A DNA stretch of 16,064 bases from Thaumarchaeota archaeon S13 (GCA_003724275.1 RHFA01000096.1:1-16064); one strand, 5' to 3'; positions 1-6,259 are shown, counted from the first letter of the stretch. Numbers and translations: made by a program. The notes: a model not told the origin generated them from the letters alone.

Positions 1-210
1 ACAGTCGTCGACCCTGCCGGCCGGCGTCTCAAACCTGAGCTGCAGGGGCTCCCTGGGCTGCGTGCCGGTCCCGCTGAGCAGCATGGCCTCGCCGGCCGCA
101 TATGACGTGGCGTTTGCTGTCAGTGTGCTCACGTCGGCCTCGGCCGGCCCCACTAGGGCAGGGGACGCCGCGAGGGCGGCGATGGCCGCGAGGGCGGCGA
201 TGGCCGCCAT
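1..210 (-). CDS. Secreted protein, 5' end only
   Basis: Partial gene running off the left edge; 70 codons are visible from the ATG at 210. The N-terminus is a long Ala/Leu/Ile-rich hydrophobic stretch ending in a plausible signal peptidase site (GPAEA before DVSTL, about residue 25), so the product is probably exported. The mature part visible is short (about 45 residues), with TANATSYAAGEAMLLSGTG, which looks like the start of a beta-rich Ig-like extracellular domain; this is inference. No function can be assigned. A TTG at 234 is an alternative start, because it sits 28 bp from a TATA-like element at 258-266 and would give a nearly leaderless transcript; an ATG at 252 lies too close to that element. 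The signal peptide contains a perfect 18-bp tandem duplication (169-204). It is divergent from the DUF3892 gene. Confidence 0.65.
   Translation of the reverse strand, partial: MAAIAALAAIAALAASPALVGPAEADVSTLTANATSYAAGEAMLLSGTGTQPREPLQLRFETPAGRVDDC
169..204. repeat. 18-bp perfect tandem duplication
   Basis: Two adjacent identical 18-bp units (169-186 and 187-204) code for a repeated Ala/Ile/Leu block in the hydrophobic core of the signal peptide of the leftmost gene. The length is a multiple of three, so the reading frame is kept. Confidence 0.9.
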
Positions 211-221
211 TTGAGCAAACG

Positions 222-235
222 GTTGGCTTGCCAAC
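222..235. repeat. Inverted repeat GTTGGC-TT-GCCAAC
   Basis: Perfect 6-bp arms with a 2-bp centre lie between the TATA box and the ATG of the secreted-protein gene. It could be an operator at the transcription start; as RNA the loop would be too tight unless the inner pair opens. Confidence 0.5.
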
Positions 236-257
236 GCCGTGGCGTGGGCCATTTTGG

Positions 258-266
258 TAATTATAG
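258..266 (-). promoter_or_regulatory. TATA box of leftmost secreted-protein gene
   Basis: CTATAATTA on the minus strand in otherwise GC-rich DNA. Spacing would place transcription start near 237, next to a TTG at 234 and 27 bp before the ATG at 210. Confidence 0.45.
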
Positions 267-381
267 CGGGGGTGTAAACTTGTGGCTTAACAAGCTAAAA
301 GAGAGCTTACCATTTTGGCCTCCGGGAGGCCCCCGCACGCCCGATCCGGGCGCCCCGGGGCCCCGCAGGGGCGGTTTTGGG

Positions 382-389
382 TTTATAAC
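382..389 (+). promoter_or_regulatory. TATA box of DUF3892 gene
   Basis: TTTATAAC is centred about 28 bp before the ATG at 414, predicting a leaderless transcript. Confidence 0.6.
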
Positions 390-396
390 GGCCCCC

Positions 397-413
397 CGGC
401 GGGCGCCCCGCCG
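397..413. repeat. Inverted repeat abutting DUF3892 start
   Basis: CGGCGGG-CGC-CCCGCCG is a perfect 7-bp inverted repeat with a 3-bp centre. It ends at the base before the ATG at 414, between TATA box and start codon. It has the same total size as the palindromes at 3384-3400 and 3784-3800 but opposite arm sequence. It may be an operator or simply a product of high GC. Confidence 0.5.
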
Positions 414-719
414 ATGGGCGAAAAGTGGGCCGACTATCTCGTCTCGGCCGTCGAGTATGGGCCCGGACGCAGGATTGAGCGTGTCATGCAGCACGAGGAC
501 ACCGGCGGCGAGCTCGGCGAGGGGACTGTCATTGACCGCAGCACGCTGGCCTCCAACATCAGCCGCGGCGTGCGGTACGCGACGGTCTTTGATGCGAGCT
601 CGAAATGGAGGCTGGGCGAGGCCATAAGGTGCCACAGGGTCGGCTCGGGGAACGCCATACGGACCGACGAGAACAGGGCAGAGTATGACCACCTCGGCAT
701 GCTCCCCGAGCTGAAATGA
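414..719 (+). CDS. DUF3892-family small protein
   Basis: 101 residues starting MGEKWADYLVSAVEY. The layout matches DUF3892: an N-terminal strand (VSAVEYGPGRRIERV), a middle 'ISRGVRYATVF' segment, and the C-terminal signature with AIRTDENRAEYDHLGMLPEL. The biochemical role of this family is not known to me. The ATG at 414 is preferred over an upstream in-frame start at 315 because a TATA box lies 28 bp before it and the extra upstream residues are low-complexity Gly/Pro/Arg. Its TGA overlaps the ATG of a following 33-codon zinc-finger gene (ATGA at 716-719), so the two are probably cotranslated. Confidence 0.75.
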   Translation: MGEKWADYLVSAVEYGPGRRIERVMQHEDTGGELGEGTVIDRSTLASNISRGVRYATVFDASSKWRLGEAIRCHRVGSGNAIRTDENRAEYDHLGMLPELK

Positions 720-817
720 GCATAGAGTGCTCCAAGTGCGGCACGGACCTCTCCTCCGGGCAGGTCATCTGCGAGGGTCGCCTCTGCGTTCCGTGCTATG
801 ACAGCTCGCGCGCCTAG
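716..817 (+). CDS. 33-residue zinc-finger-like microprotein
   Basis: A very short gene starting MSIECSKCGT, with a CxxC pair (Cys5, Cys8) and a second CxxC pair (Cys24, Cys27, in LCVPCYD). Four cysteines in two CxxC knuckles in 33 residues are typical of a zinc-binding finger. The ATG overlaps the stop of the DUF3892 gene as ATGA, a common coupling arrangement. The TAG stop shares the palindrome CTAG (814-817) with the stop of the convergent UbiD-family gene. No specific function is recognised; nucleic-acid or protein binding alongside the DUF3892 product is a guess. Confidence 0.6.
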   Translation: MSIECSKCGTDLSSGQVICEGRLCVPCYDSSRA

Positions 818-2124
818 CCTAGGCCGGGTATCCTTGCGATCTCAAAGCCCTCTGGCCTCTTTGAGGTGGGGCGCGTCGCGTCGATGCCGAGCTTTGCGGT
901 CCGCAGCCTGGCCTGGTCGCTAGACGGGTCCAGGCTGGAGCCGCGCACGTTCCTGACCACGCGCAGGTCCCTGTCGGCCTGGAAGCGCGTGGCCATGGCA
1001 TACTCGATGGACTCTGCCGAGTTTACGTCAATGTCGTCGTCGACTATTGTGACCTGCTTGAGCGAGCGGTGCGCGGCGAACGTCTCGTCGATGATCCTCT
1101 CCACCCTGGTCGCGCGCGTCCTCCTGATCGCGACTGCCGCATGCAGCCAGTTGCAGCCGCCGCCCGTTAGCGAGACGGCGCGCACCGCCGACGGGAACGC
1201 CGCGCGCAGGCGCCCGTCCACCTTTGACTCGGCGGGCATCCCCATGAGCAGGCGGTGCTCGCCGTACCCCGAGAGTATGTCGTGGTAGATGGCAGAGTCC
1301 CGGTGCCATATGCGGTCCACCTCCAGGACGGGCTGCCTCCTCTTGTGGTCATACGTGCGAAGCATCTCGACCATCCACTCCTCGTGCGTGACATCCCGCA
1401 GTATGCGCCCGTCAATGACAACCTCGGCGTGCGAGGGCACGAGCAGCCCCGAATAGTCGCGCCTGGAGAGCTCGAGGCCGCCGCGCAAGAGCGCGTTGGC
1501 CATCGTGAGCTCTGCCTTGCCCCATTCCGCCTGGTAGGCGCCGGCTATGAGGACCGCGGGGTGGACTCCGACGGTGACTGCCACGCGAAGGTCCTCGCCG
1601 CGGTCGCGCGCCTCGGCAAAGCACCTGTCCAGGTGGCGGCCCTCGACCATGCGTATCGTGGCCCGCCGCGCCGAGATTGGCATGATGCGGTGAAACGACA
1701 TGTTTTGCTCGCCGGTCTCGGGGTTTTTCGCGTGGACAGTCGATGCGGTGATGAACGGCCCCGGCTCTTTTGCAAAGTGCCTCACTATGGGCAGGGCCGA
1801 GAGCGTTCGCGCCGAGTTTCTCTCAAAGGGCGGCGTCCGGGACGAGACGGGCGGCGTCCGGGCCGCGCGCGAGGCGGCAAATATCCTCCTGTGGATGGCC
1901 GCCTCTTTTGCCCCTATGGCCATCGCAAAGCGTGCCCGAGTGCCGACTAGGTTTGAGACGAGGCGAATCCGGCTCCCTCGCACGTCCTCAAAGAGGGCCG
2001 CCGAGGAGCCCTCGAGGCGGGCCGTCTCGGCGGCTATCTCGTGCCTCGCCGAGACCGGCCCCCTAAACCTCTGGAGCGCGCGCGCGGCGCGCAGCTCGGC
2101 GAGATAAGAGCGCAGGTCTGCCAC
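814..2124 (-). CDS. UbiD-family decarboxylase (probable anhydromevalonate phosphate decarboxylase)
   Basis: 436 residues with UbiD-family landmarks: ITASTVHAKNPETG (125-138), NMSFHRIM (141-148) corresponding to the prenylated-FMN/metal region, AEVVIDG (233-239), an acidic HEEWMVEML stretch (248-255) where the catalytic Glu region is expected, VDDDIDV (361-367) followed by ATRFQADRD (378-386), and a C-terminal KLGIDATRP (411-419). Archaeal UbiD homologues of this kind decarboxylate trans-anhydromevalonate 5-phosphate to isopentenyl phosphate in the modified mevalonate pathway, using prenylated FMN; this assignment is by family context. A quinone or aromatic-acid decarboxylase is the alternative. 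The GTG start follows directly after the TAG of the upstream gene (no gap), as last gene of a three-gene operon. Confidence 0.8.
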   Translation of the reverse strand: MADLRSYLAELRAARALQRFRGPVSARHEIAAETARLEGSSAALFEDVRGSRIRLVSNLVGTRARFAMAIGAKEAAIHRRIFAASRAARTPPVSSRTPPFERNSARTLSALPIVRHFAKEPGPFITASTVHAKNPETGEQNMSFHRIMPISARRATIRMVEGRHLDRCFAEARDRGEDLRVAVTVGVHPAVLIAGAYQAEWGKAELTMANALLRGGLELSRRDYSGLLVPSHAEVVIDGRILRDVTHEEWMVEMLRTYDHKRRQPVLEVDRIWHRDSAIYHDILSGYGEHRLLMGMPAESKVDGRLRAAFPSAVRAVSLTGGGCNWLHAAVAIRRTRATRVERIIDETFAAHRSLKQVTIVDDDIDVNSAESIEYAMATRFQADRDLRVVRNVRGSSLDPSSDQARLRTAKLGIDATRPTSKRPEGFEIARIPGLG

Positions 2125-2451
2125 CTAGACCATCTCCATGACACGCGCCATGATCGCGCGCGAGGCCTCTGGCGGGAGGCCGGCGGCAGACACCGTGACT
2201 GCGGCTATTCCGCGCGTGCGGCTCGCCACGGCCTCGGCGACCATCCTCATAAAGAGCGACCCCTCCCTGGCCGGAATCACCGGCGTCGTCACGGGCGCCT
2301 GCGCGGCGTGCATCGAGACCGTGATCGGCCCGATCCGCGCGGTGCCCTCGTGCACGGAGACAAAGGCGCCGTTCTCATAGGCCGTCACGCGCACGAGAAA
2401 CCTGCGCCCGGCGGCCTCGACGGTGGACTCTGAGTGGCCTTCTGCGCCCAA
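2125..2451 (-). CDS. Conserved-looking 108-residue protein of unknown function
   Basis: A TTG at 2451, six bases after the zinc-ribbon gene stop, gives 108 residues. Visible features are alternating hydrophobic strands (RRFLVRVTAYENGAFVSV), an EGTARIGPITVS turn, a TTPVIPAREGSLFMRMVAEAVASRT segment and a C-terminal helix ending IMARVMEMV. The pattern of strand, then loop, then helix loosely recalls small archaeal proteasome-assembly-chaperone-like folds, but I do not recognise it firmly. The frame stays open upstream to 2691, but that part is the shadow of the zinc-ribbon gene. It sits between the zinc-ribbon and the UbiD-family gene with no space on the UbiD side, so it is cotranscribed and probably coupled. 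Confidence 0.6.
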   Translation of the reverse strand: MGAEGHSESTVEAAGRRFLVRVTAYENGAFVSVHEGTARIGPITVSMHAAQAPVTTPVIPAREGSLFMRMVAEAVASRTRGIAAVTVSAAGLPPEASRAIMARVMEMV

Positions 2452-2456
2452 CGCGC

Positions 2457-2696
2457 CTATGCCTTTATCTCTGGCGTCTCGGCGCCAGAGTCGGCCTTGA
2501 CGCGCGCGCGCAGTTTTGCCTTGTACTTGAGGTTCCTGGGCTTTGTGCGAAGGCGATAGCCGCAGCACGGGCACCAGAGGCCGGCCCACTTTATGAAGAT
2601 CTCGCATATCTGGCACCGGCGCTGCCCCGTCGCGTAGCGTCCGCTCCCGACGGGCTTTTGCGCCTTGTACCTTATGCAGATACCCTTGCACGTCAT
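2457..2696 (-). CDS. Small zinc-ribbon protein
   Basis: 79 residues starting MTCKGICIRYKAQKPVGSG. Cysteines at 3 and 7, then a CxxC at 28-31 and a CPCC at 42-45, form a likely zinc ribbon; the tail is strongly basic (RLRTKPRNLKYKAKLRARVK), consistent with nucleic-acid binding. The ATG at 2696 is chosen because a strong TATA box (2719-2727) lies 27 bp upstream and there is no room for a leader; an upstream in-frame start at 2768 would place the promoter inside the gene. First gene of the operon that ends with the UbiD-family decarboxylase. Exact role unknown; a transcription or translation accessory protein is a guess. Confidence 0.7.
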   Translation of the reverse strand: MTCKGICIRYKAQKPVGSGRYATGQRRCQICEIFIKWAGLWCPCCGYRLRTKPRNLKYKAKLRARVKADSGAETPEIKA

Positions 2697-2718
2697 CTGT
2701 CTGGGTTGGGGGTTGAAA

Positions 2719-2727
2719 CTATATAAG
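2719..2727 (-). promoter_or_regulatory. TATA box of zinc-ribbon/UbiD operon
   Basis: CTTATATAG on the minus strand, centred 27 bp before the ATG at 2696. It predicts a leaderless mRNA and fixes the start codon. Confidence 0.75.
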
Positions 2728-2888
2728 GATAGATCGGCCCGCCTTGCGCCGGGGCCGGATTTACGCATAGGCGTTTGCGGGGATCACGCGCCATGGCGCC
2801 CATGGACCCAATATTTTTGCCCTGGCGTGCAGATATTGCAAGAAAACTGTCCATAACCTGCGATAATTCCACGCCTTTCACGGCGCGC

Positions 2889-3380
2889 CTAGGCCGAGAC
2901 TATCTCGAGGACAGAGCCCGGGCCCACGCCGTGCGCCTCGGCAAAGCCGGCCGTCGCCTCTAGCACGTGGGTGGCCTCGACGGGCGGGGCGATCGAGACG
3001 CACGTGGCCGCCTCGAGGGCGCTCTGGCACGGCGCTACGCCGAGCTCCATGTGGACGAGGCTCCCGCCGGCGTCAAACCACATCATGTCTATGGCAAACT
3101 GCATGTTCATCATCCACAGCGAGTGGCGCGCCGGCGCGTCAAAGACAAAGAGCATCCCCTCGTCAAGCGGGAGGGGGTCCTGGAACATGAGCCCTCGCGT
3201 CCTCAGGGGGGGCGTGTCGGCGACCTGGACGCCAAAGAGCGCCCCGTCTAGGCGTATCGTGCCGCGCGGAAACTCGGCCGTGTCGACCTTGTGGTCGGCC
3301 GGTATGGTGAGCAGCCCCGTCGCGCCAATGATGACTGCCGCGATGGTCACTGGTATGAGAACCTGCGCCCTGGTCGCCAT
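2889..3380 (-). CDS. Membrane-anchored DUF192 protein
   Basis: 163 residues. Residues about 8-27 (VLIPVTIAAVIIGATGLLTI) form an uncleaved-looking membrane or signal segment, followed by a DUF192 domain: RGLMFQDPLPLDEGMLFVF, then HSLWMMNMQFAIDMMWFD (cf. the usual WMKNT..PLDI.FID), then a Cys pair (CQS...ATCVS), and the closing THVLEATAGFAEAHGVGPGS. The domain is a small beta barrel of uncertain function found in many archaea and bacteria, usually secreted. Its promoter contains a TTTAAA element at 3408-3413 and a 17-bp palindrome at 3384-3400 that is nearly the same as the one before the neighbouring 114-residue gene, suggesting shared control. Confidence 0.85.
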   Translation of the reverse strand: MATRAQVLIPVTIAAVIIGATGLLTIPADHKVDTAEFPRGTIRLDGALFGVQVADTPPLRTRGLMFQDPLPLDEGMLFVFDAPARHSLWMMNMQFAIDMMWFDAGGSLVHMELGVAPCQSALEAATCVSIAPPVEATHVLEATAGFAEAHGVGPGSVLEIVSA

Positions 3381-3383
3381 GCT

Positions 3384-3400
3384 GCCCGCGCGCGGCGGGC
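3384..3400. promoter_or_regulatory. 17-bp GC palindrome, promoter of DUF192 gene
   Basis: On the minus strand GCCCGCCGCGCGCGGGC, with 6-bp arms, lies three bases before the ATG at 3380. It differs at two positions from the palindrome at 3784-3800, which has the same spacing to its own ATG. Candidate operator covering the transcription start. Confidence 0.55.
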
Positions 3401-3407
3401 CGCCTGC

Positions 3408-3413
3408 TTTAAA
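3408..3413 (-). promoter_or_regulatory. TATA-like box of DUF192 gene
   Basis: TTTAAA centred about 30 bp before the ATG at 3380; a second AT element (CATATA, 3415-3420) is adjacent. Confidence 0.5.
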
Positions 3414-3435
3414 CCATATAGGCGCGCAGGGCGCC

Positions 3436-3780
3436 TCAGAGGCGCCCCATCGAGCCCAGCGTGTCAGAGACCTCCCTGACGCCCTTGCCGATGTCGCCTA
3501 TGGTCGCGCCGTTGTACTTTGTGTCGAGGTAGCGGCCCGCGAGTATCATGGGCGCGCCCACGGCCACGGTGACGCCGGTGGGCTCGGGTATCCAGAGCAT
3601 GATAAAGCCGGCCTTTTGGAGCTTTTTTCCCGGCGCCGGCGCCCTCTGGAGGGCCCCCAGCGAGCTGGCCGTGCCGCCGTCGCCCATGCGCGCAATCTCC
3701 GAGTAGAGGCCGGCGCGGCGGCGGGCCGAGGAGGCCGTGGCGCGTATCCTCTCGAGGCGCTCCTTCATGGGATCCCGCAT
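3436..3780 (-). CDS. 114-residue protein of unknown function with a hydrophobic segment
   Basis: Begins with a basic helix (MRDPMKERLERIRATASSA). The middle holds AGFIMLWIPEPTGVTVAVGA and PMILAGRYL, one long or two short hydrophobic stretches broken by a Pro, so membrane association is possible. The end (IGDIGKGVREVSDTLGSMGRL) is amphipathic. I do not recognise the family. The ATG at 3780 is preferred because a TATA box is centred about 25 bp upstream. It lies upstream of the DUF192 gene on the same strand, separated by 55 bp with its own promoter, and is divergent from the MntR-type regulator. The palindrome before it matches the one before the DUF192 gene. Confidence 0.65.
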   Translation of the reverse strand: MRDPMKERLERIRATASSARRRAGLYSEIARMGDGGTASSLGALQRAPAPGKKLQKAGFIMLWIPEPTGVTVAVGAPMILAGRYLDTKYNGATIGDIGKGVREVSDTLGSMGRL

Positions 3781-3783
3781 GCC

Positions 3784-3800
3784 GCCCGCCCGTGGCGGGC
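3784..3800. promoter_or_regulatory. 17-bp GC palindrome, promoter of 114-residue gene
   Basis: On the minus strand GCCCGCC-ACG-GGCGGGC, perfect 7-bp arms, three bases before the ATG at 3780 and directly next to the TATA box. Candidate operator shared with the DUF192 promoter. Confidence 0.6.
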
Positions 3801-3810
3801 CATATAGTTA
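3801..3810 (-). promoter_or_regulatory. TATA box of 114-residue gene
   Basis: TAACTATATG on the minus strand, centred about 25 bp before the ATG at 3780, predicting a leaderless transcript. Confidence 0.65.
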
Positions 3811-3881
3811 AGGCGTGGTGATCGGCGCGCTCTACCCATGGGTCAAGATTTTGTGACAAGGGCCGCGAGGCGCCCAAAAGC

Positions 3882-3890
3882 GCTAAATTA
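3882..3890 (+). promoter_or_regulatory. TATA box of MntR-type regulator
   Basis: GCTAAATTA centred 26 bp before the GTG at 3912. A 10-bp palindrome GGCCCGGGCC (3896-3905) follows it, possibly an autoregulatory site or only GC-rich sequence. Confidence 0.6.
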
Positions 3891-3911
3891 CGGGAGGCCC
3901 GGGCCGCGCGC

Positions 3912-4376
3912 GTGGCGAGGGGAAAGAGCAAGAGGCTAGAGTCCATCCGGACCGTAAACAGGGGCAAGAGGCCCCTCATAACCGAGCGCATGGAGGACTG
4001 CCTCGAGGTCATACTAGAGCTCGTAGAGTTCAAGGGGTACGCCACGACGATCGACGTCTCAAGATACATGAGCGTGAGCGCGCCTAGCGCGACGGGCATG
4101 ATACGCCGCCTCGACTCTATGGGCCTGCTGCGCCACGAAAAGTACCGCGGGATAGACCTCACGCCGCAGGGCCGCAGGCTCGCCGAGGGCATACGCCAAA
4201 AGCACGGCACGCTAGTAGAGTTCTTTGGGCTGCTCGGCATTGACGCAAAGACGGCAAACGCCGACGCCGAGGGCGCCGAGCACCACCTAAACCCAAAGAC
4301 TGCGCGGCGCCTGCGCAAGTTTGTCACATACCTGCGGGCCAACCCGAGGGTCGTCAGGGACTTTAGGCGCTCTTGA
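3912..4376 (+). CDS. MntR/DtxR-family metal-dependent transcriptional regulator
   Basis: 154 residues. A winged helix occupies about 25-85 (TERMEDCLEVILELVE, then the recognition region SVSAPSATGMIRRLD), and a dimerisation/metal domain follows (DAEGAEHHLNPKTARRL). By alignment from memory with Bacillus subtilis MntR, all six metal ligands appear kept: Asp29, Glu32, His98, Glu120, Glu123, His124. This points to a Mn(II)- or Fe(II)-responsive repressor rather than the longer DtxR with an SH3 domain, which is absent here. The GTG at 3912 lies 26 bp from a TATA box. Target genes are unknown; the divergent 114-residue gene and DUF192 gene are nearby candidates. Its 3' end overlaps the convergent PINA gene by 14 bp. 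Confidence 0.85.
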   Translation: MARGKSKRLESIRTVNRGKRPLITERMEDCLEVILELVEFKGYATTIDVSRYMSVSAPSATGMIRRLDSMGLLRHEKYRGIDLTPQGRRLAEGIRQKHGTLVEFFGLLGIDAKTANADAEGAEHHLNPKTARRLRKFVTYLRANPRVVRDFRRS

Positions 4377-6201
4377 CGTCGACGCGAACGCTGCCCTCGG
4401 CGAGGCCGCGCGCGACCTCGCGCCCGCCGCCAGAGTGGCGCGGTATGCGGATGCGGCCCTTGTGGTCCACGCGCGAGCGCGCGGCGTGCTCGTCGCCGAC
4501 GTAAATGTCCGCGTGGTCGCCGGCGTGGCCGCGCTCCACCTCTAGCATCAGGAACGCGCGCGACTCGCGGACCTCAAAGGCGACGCCCTCGGCCGCGTGG
4601 CCTCCGCCGCGCCCAGTGTCCCCGCGCTGCGGGCCGCGGCCCGCGCCGGCCTCCACCACGTCAATGTGCACGTGCAGCTCGCGCTCTAGCGCCGAGATGT
4701 TCGAGCCGCCGCGCCCAATGATGGGCGCAATGTTGCCCTTTGAGACGGCGACGCGCACGCTGCCCGGAGATACGACCTCGACGTGGGGGTCGTGGTCAAA
4801 CCTGCGCATGACCTCGCGCACGCGCTCGCACGCGAGGTGGTCCACGCCGGACGGCTCGGCGCCGCCCTCGACGGGGACGATCATGTTCTCCTCTCCAAAC
4901 GCGTATATCTCGTGCGAGAGCTCGCCCGTCGAGAGGTCGTGGATCTCGATGACGGGCCGCGCGAGGTCCTGCTCGGTCATGCCCGAGGGCACCTTGACGC
5001 GCAGGGCCAGCGAGTAGGCGGCCCCCACGCGGCCCCCCTCGACAAAGGCCACGGTGTCTAGCACGTGCGGGATTATGCCCAGCTCGATCTTGCCGATAAA
5101 CCTCTGGATCGCGTCAATGGGAGAGCTCGCGTGGACGACCCCGAGCATCCCCACGCCGGCGAGGCGCAGGTCGGCAAACACCTCAAAGTCCTCGCGCCTC
5201 CTGACCTCGTCGAATATCGTATAGTCTGGCCGGACAAGCAGCAGCACGTCCGCCGAGTTTGCAAAGTCGCCGTCGAGCCTAGAGTACTGTGTCACGCCCG
5301 CGTCGACCTGCAGGTCGCGCGGGGACTCGAAGGTCTTTACCGTCTTGCCAGAGGCGTGATAGTGGTTTGCCAGGGCAGACGCGAGCGTCGACTTGCCCGA
5401 GCCGGGCGCGCCGGACACCAGTATGCCCTCGGCCCCGCCGGCGAGGCGCTCGCGCAGCACGTCGGGCATGTCATAGTCGGCCAGCGAGAGCGCGACAGTC
5501 GGGTGGACGATCGTAATCTCGGAGGCCTCCGAGAAGGGCCTAAAGGTGGCCGCAATCCTGTACGAGTCGTGCTGGACGACGAGCGCGCCGGGCAGCGAAA
5601 TGTCGGCGCCCGAGGCCGCCGCGAGGGCCTCGACGGCCGAGAGGGCAGCTGCCATCCCGTCGCGCGTCATTGGCTCCTCGGCGACGTTGACTAGGGAGAC
5701 TGCGCCCGGCCTGCCCCTCTTTGCCCTCGGCGGCTGGCCCTCCTTGAGGTGGACGCTCATCGTCGTGTCATCAAAGTAGCGAAAAAACCACGGCTCGCCG
5801 CCCTGCTCGCGCGGCCGGCACCTCCTCACGGGCACGCCGGCGGCCTCGGCGGCCAGCGCGTGCGCGCGGCTGGCCGTGCACAGCGTCGCGCCGGACTCTA
5901 GGGCTATGCGGCGCACGATCGCCGCGACTGCCGCCGCGTCTGGAACGCCGCCCTCGCCGCGCGGCGCGCCCTCGCCGACGACCCTGATCGACGTGCCGGC
6001 CTCGGCGGCCCCGCGCTGTATGCCGGCGATCTCGGCGAGGCCGCGCTCGGCCCGCGAGTCGCCCGTGGCGGCCATCGCGTGCAGCTCGTCGATGGCGGCG
6101 ACCGGCACGATGAGGCCCGAGCCGCGCAGCTCGCCGGACTCTAGGAGGCGGCCCACCTCGCCGCTGGCCATCGCGCCCGAGTCGGCAACAACCTTTAGCA
6201 T
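4363..6201 (-). CDS. PIN-domain / secretion-type ATPase / KH-domain protein (PINA type)
   Basis: 612 residues in three parts. A PIN-like domain (1-125) contains acidic positions such as Asp7 and Asp88. A hexameric ATPase of the PilT/VirB11 class spans about 230-420, with Walker A GAPGSGKST (264-272) and a Walker B-like YTIFDEVR (327-334). A KH domain with the GxxG-type loop IIGRGGSNI (494-502) follows. The same order is found in archaeal PINA, which in Sulfolobus drives Holliday-junction branch migration with Hjc and Hjm; transfer of that role here is inference. After residue 520 there is a Gly/Arg-rich linker and an extra C-terminal strand region. The ATG at 6201 is 26 bp from its TATA box. 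It is convergent with the MntR-type gene. Confidence 0.85.
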   Translation of the reverse strand: MLKVVADSGAMASGEVGRLLESGELRGSGLIVPVAAIDELHAMAATGDSRAERGLAEIAGIQRGAAEAGTSIRVVGEGAPRGEGGVPDAAAVAAIVRRIALESGATLCTASRAHALAAEAAGVPVRRCRPREQGGEPWFFRYFDDTTMSVHLKEGQPPRAKRGRPGAVSLVNVAEEPMTRDGMAAALSAVEALAAASGADISLPGALVVQHDSYRIAATFRPFSEASEITIVHPTVALSLADYDMPDVLRERLAGGAEGILVSGAPGSGKSTLASALANHYHASGKTVKTFESPRDLQVDAGVTQYSRLDGDFANSADVLLLVRPDYTIFDEVRRREDFEVFADLRLAGVGMLGVVHASSPIDAIQRFIGKIELGIIPHVLDTVAFVEGGRVGAAYSLALRVKVPSGMTEQDLARPVIEIHDLSTGELSHEIYAFGEENMIVPVEGGAEPSGVDHLACERVREVMRRFDHDPHVEVVSPGSVRVAVSKGNIAPIIGRGGSNISALERELHVHIDVVEAGAGRGPQRGDTGRGGGHAAEGVAFEVRESRAFLMLEVERGHAGDHADIYVGDEHAARSRVDHKGRIRIPRHSGGGREVARGLAEGSVRVDVKSA

Positions 6202-6223
6202 CGGCGGCGGCGCGGATTTGGCA

Positions 6224-6231
6224 TTTTATAA
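6224..6231 (-). promoter_or_regulatory. TATA box of PINA-type gene
   Basis: TTATAAAA on the minus strand, centred about 26 bp before the ATG at 6201. Confidence 0.7.
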
Positions 6232-6250
6232 CTTAATGGCGGCGCCCGGC

Positions 6251-6259
6251 CTTAAATAG
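6251..6259 (+). promoter_or_regulatory. TATA box pointing to the 6281 small ORF
   Basis: CTTAAATAG centred 26 bp before a TTG at 6281. It is close in sequence to the folD TATA element and lies back to back with the PINA promoter. Confidence 0.5.

Noticed and set aside
261..692. 143-codon minus-strand open frame opposite the DUF3892 gene
   Set aside because: Pro/Gly/Arg-rich antisense shadow with no motifs; the plus-strand gene has a promoter and a family match.
1255..1950. 231-codon plus-strand frame inside the UbiD-family gene
   Set aside because: Antisense shadow of a well-supported gene; no domains and no promoter.
2693..2881. Minus-strand 62-codon frame between the DUF192 and zinc-ribbon genes
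   Set aside because: It covers the zinc-ribbon TATA box and overlaps that gene's start; composition is unremarkable. The 2697-2888 gap otherwise holds only that promoter and a weak T-run (2843-2846) after the DUF192 gene.
2775..2963. Plus-strand 62-codon frame in the same gap
   Set aside because: Runs antisense into the DUF192 3' end and has no promoter or motif.
3896..3905. GGCCCGGGCC as a member of the 3384/3784 operator family
   Set aside because: A 10-bp palindrome with different spacing and little sequence in common; too likely by chance at this GC content to join to the pair.
3464..4342. 292-codon minus-strand frame across the regulator gene
   Set aside because: Antisense to the MntR-type gene and covers two promoters; the latter part is a shifted frame of the 114-residue gene.
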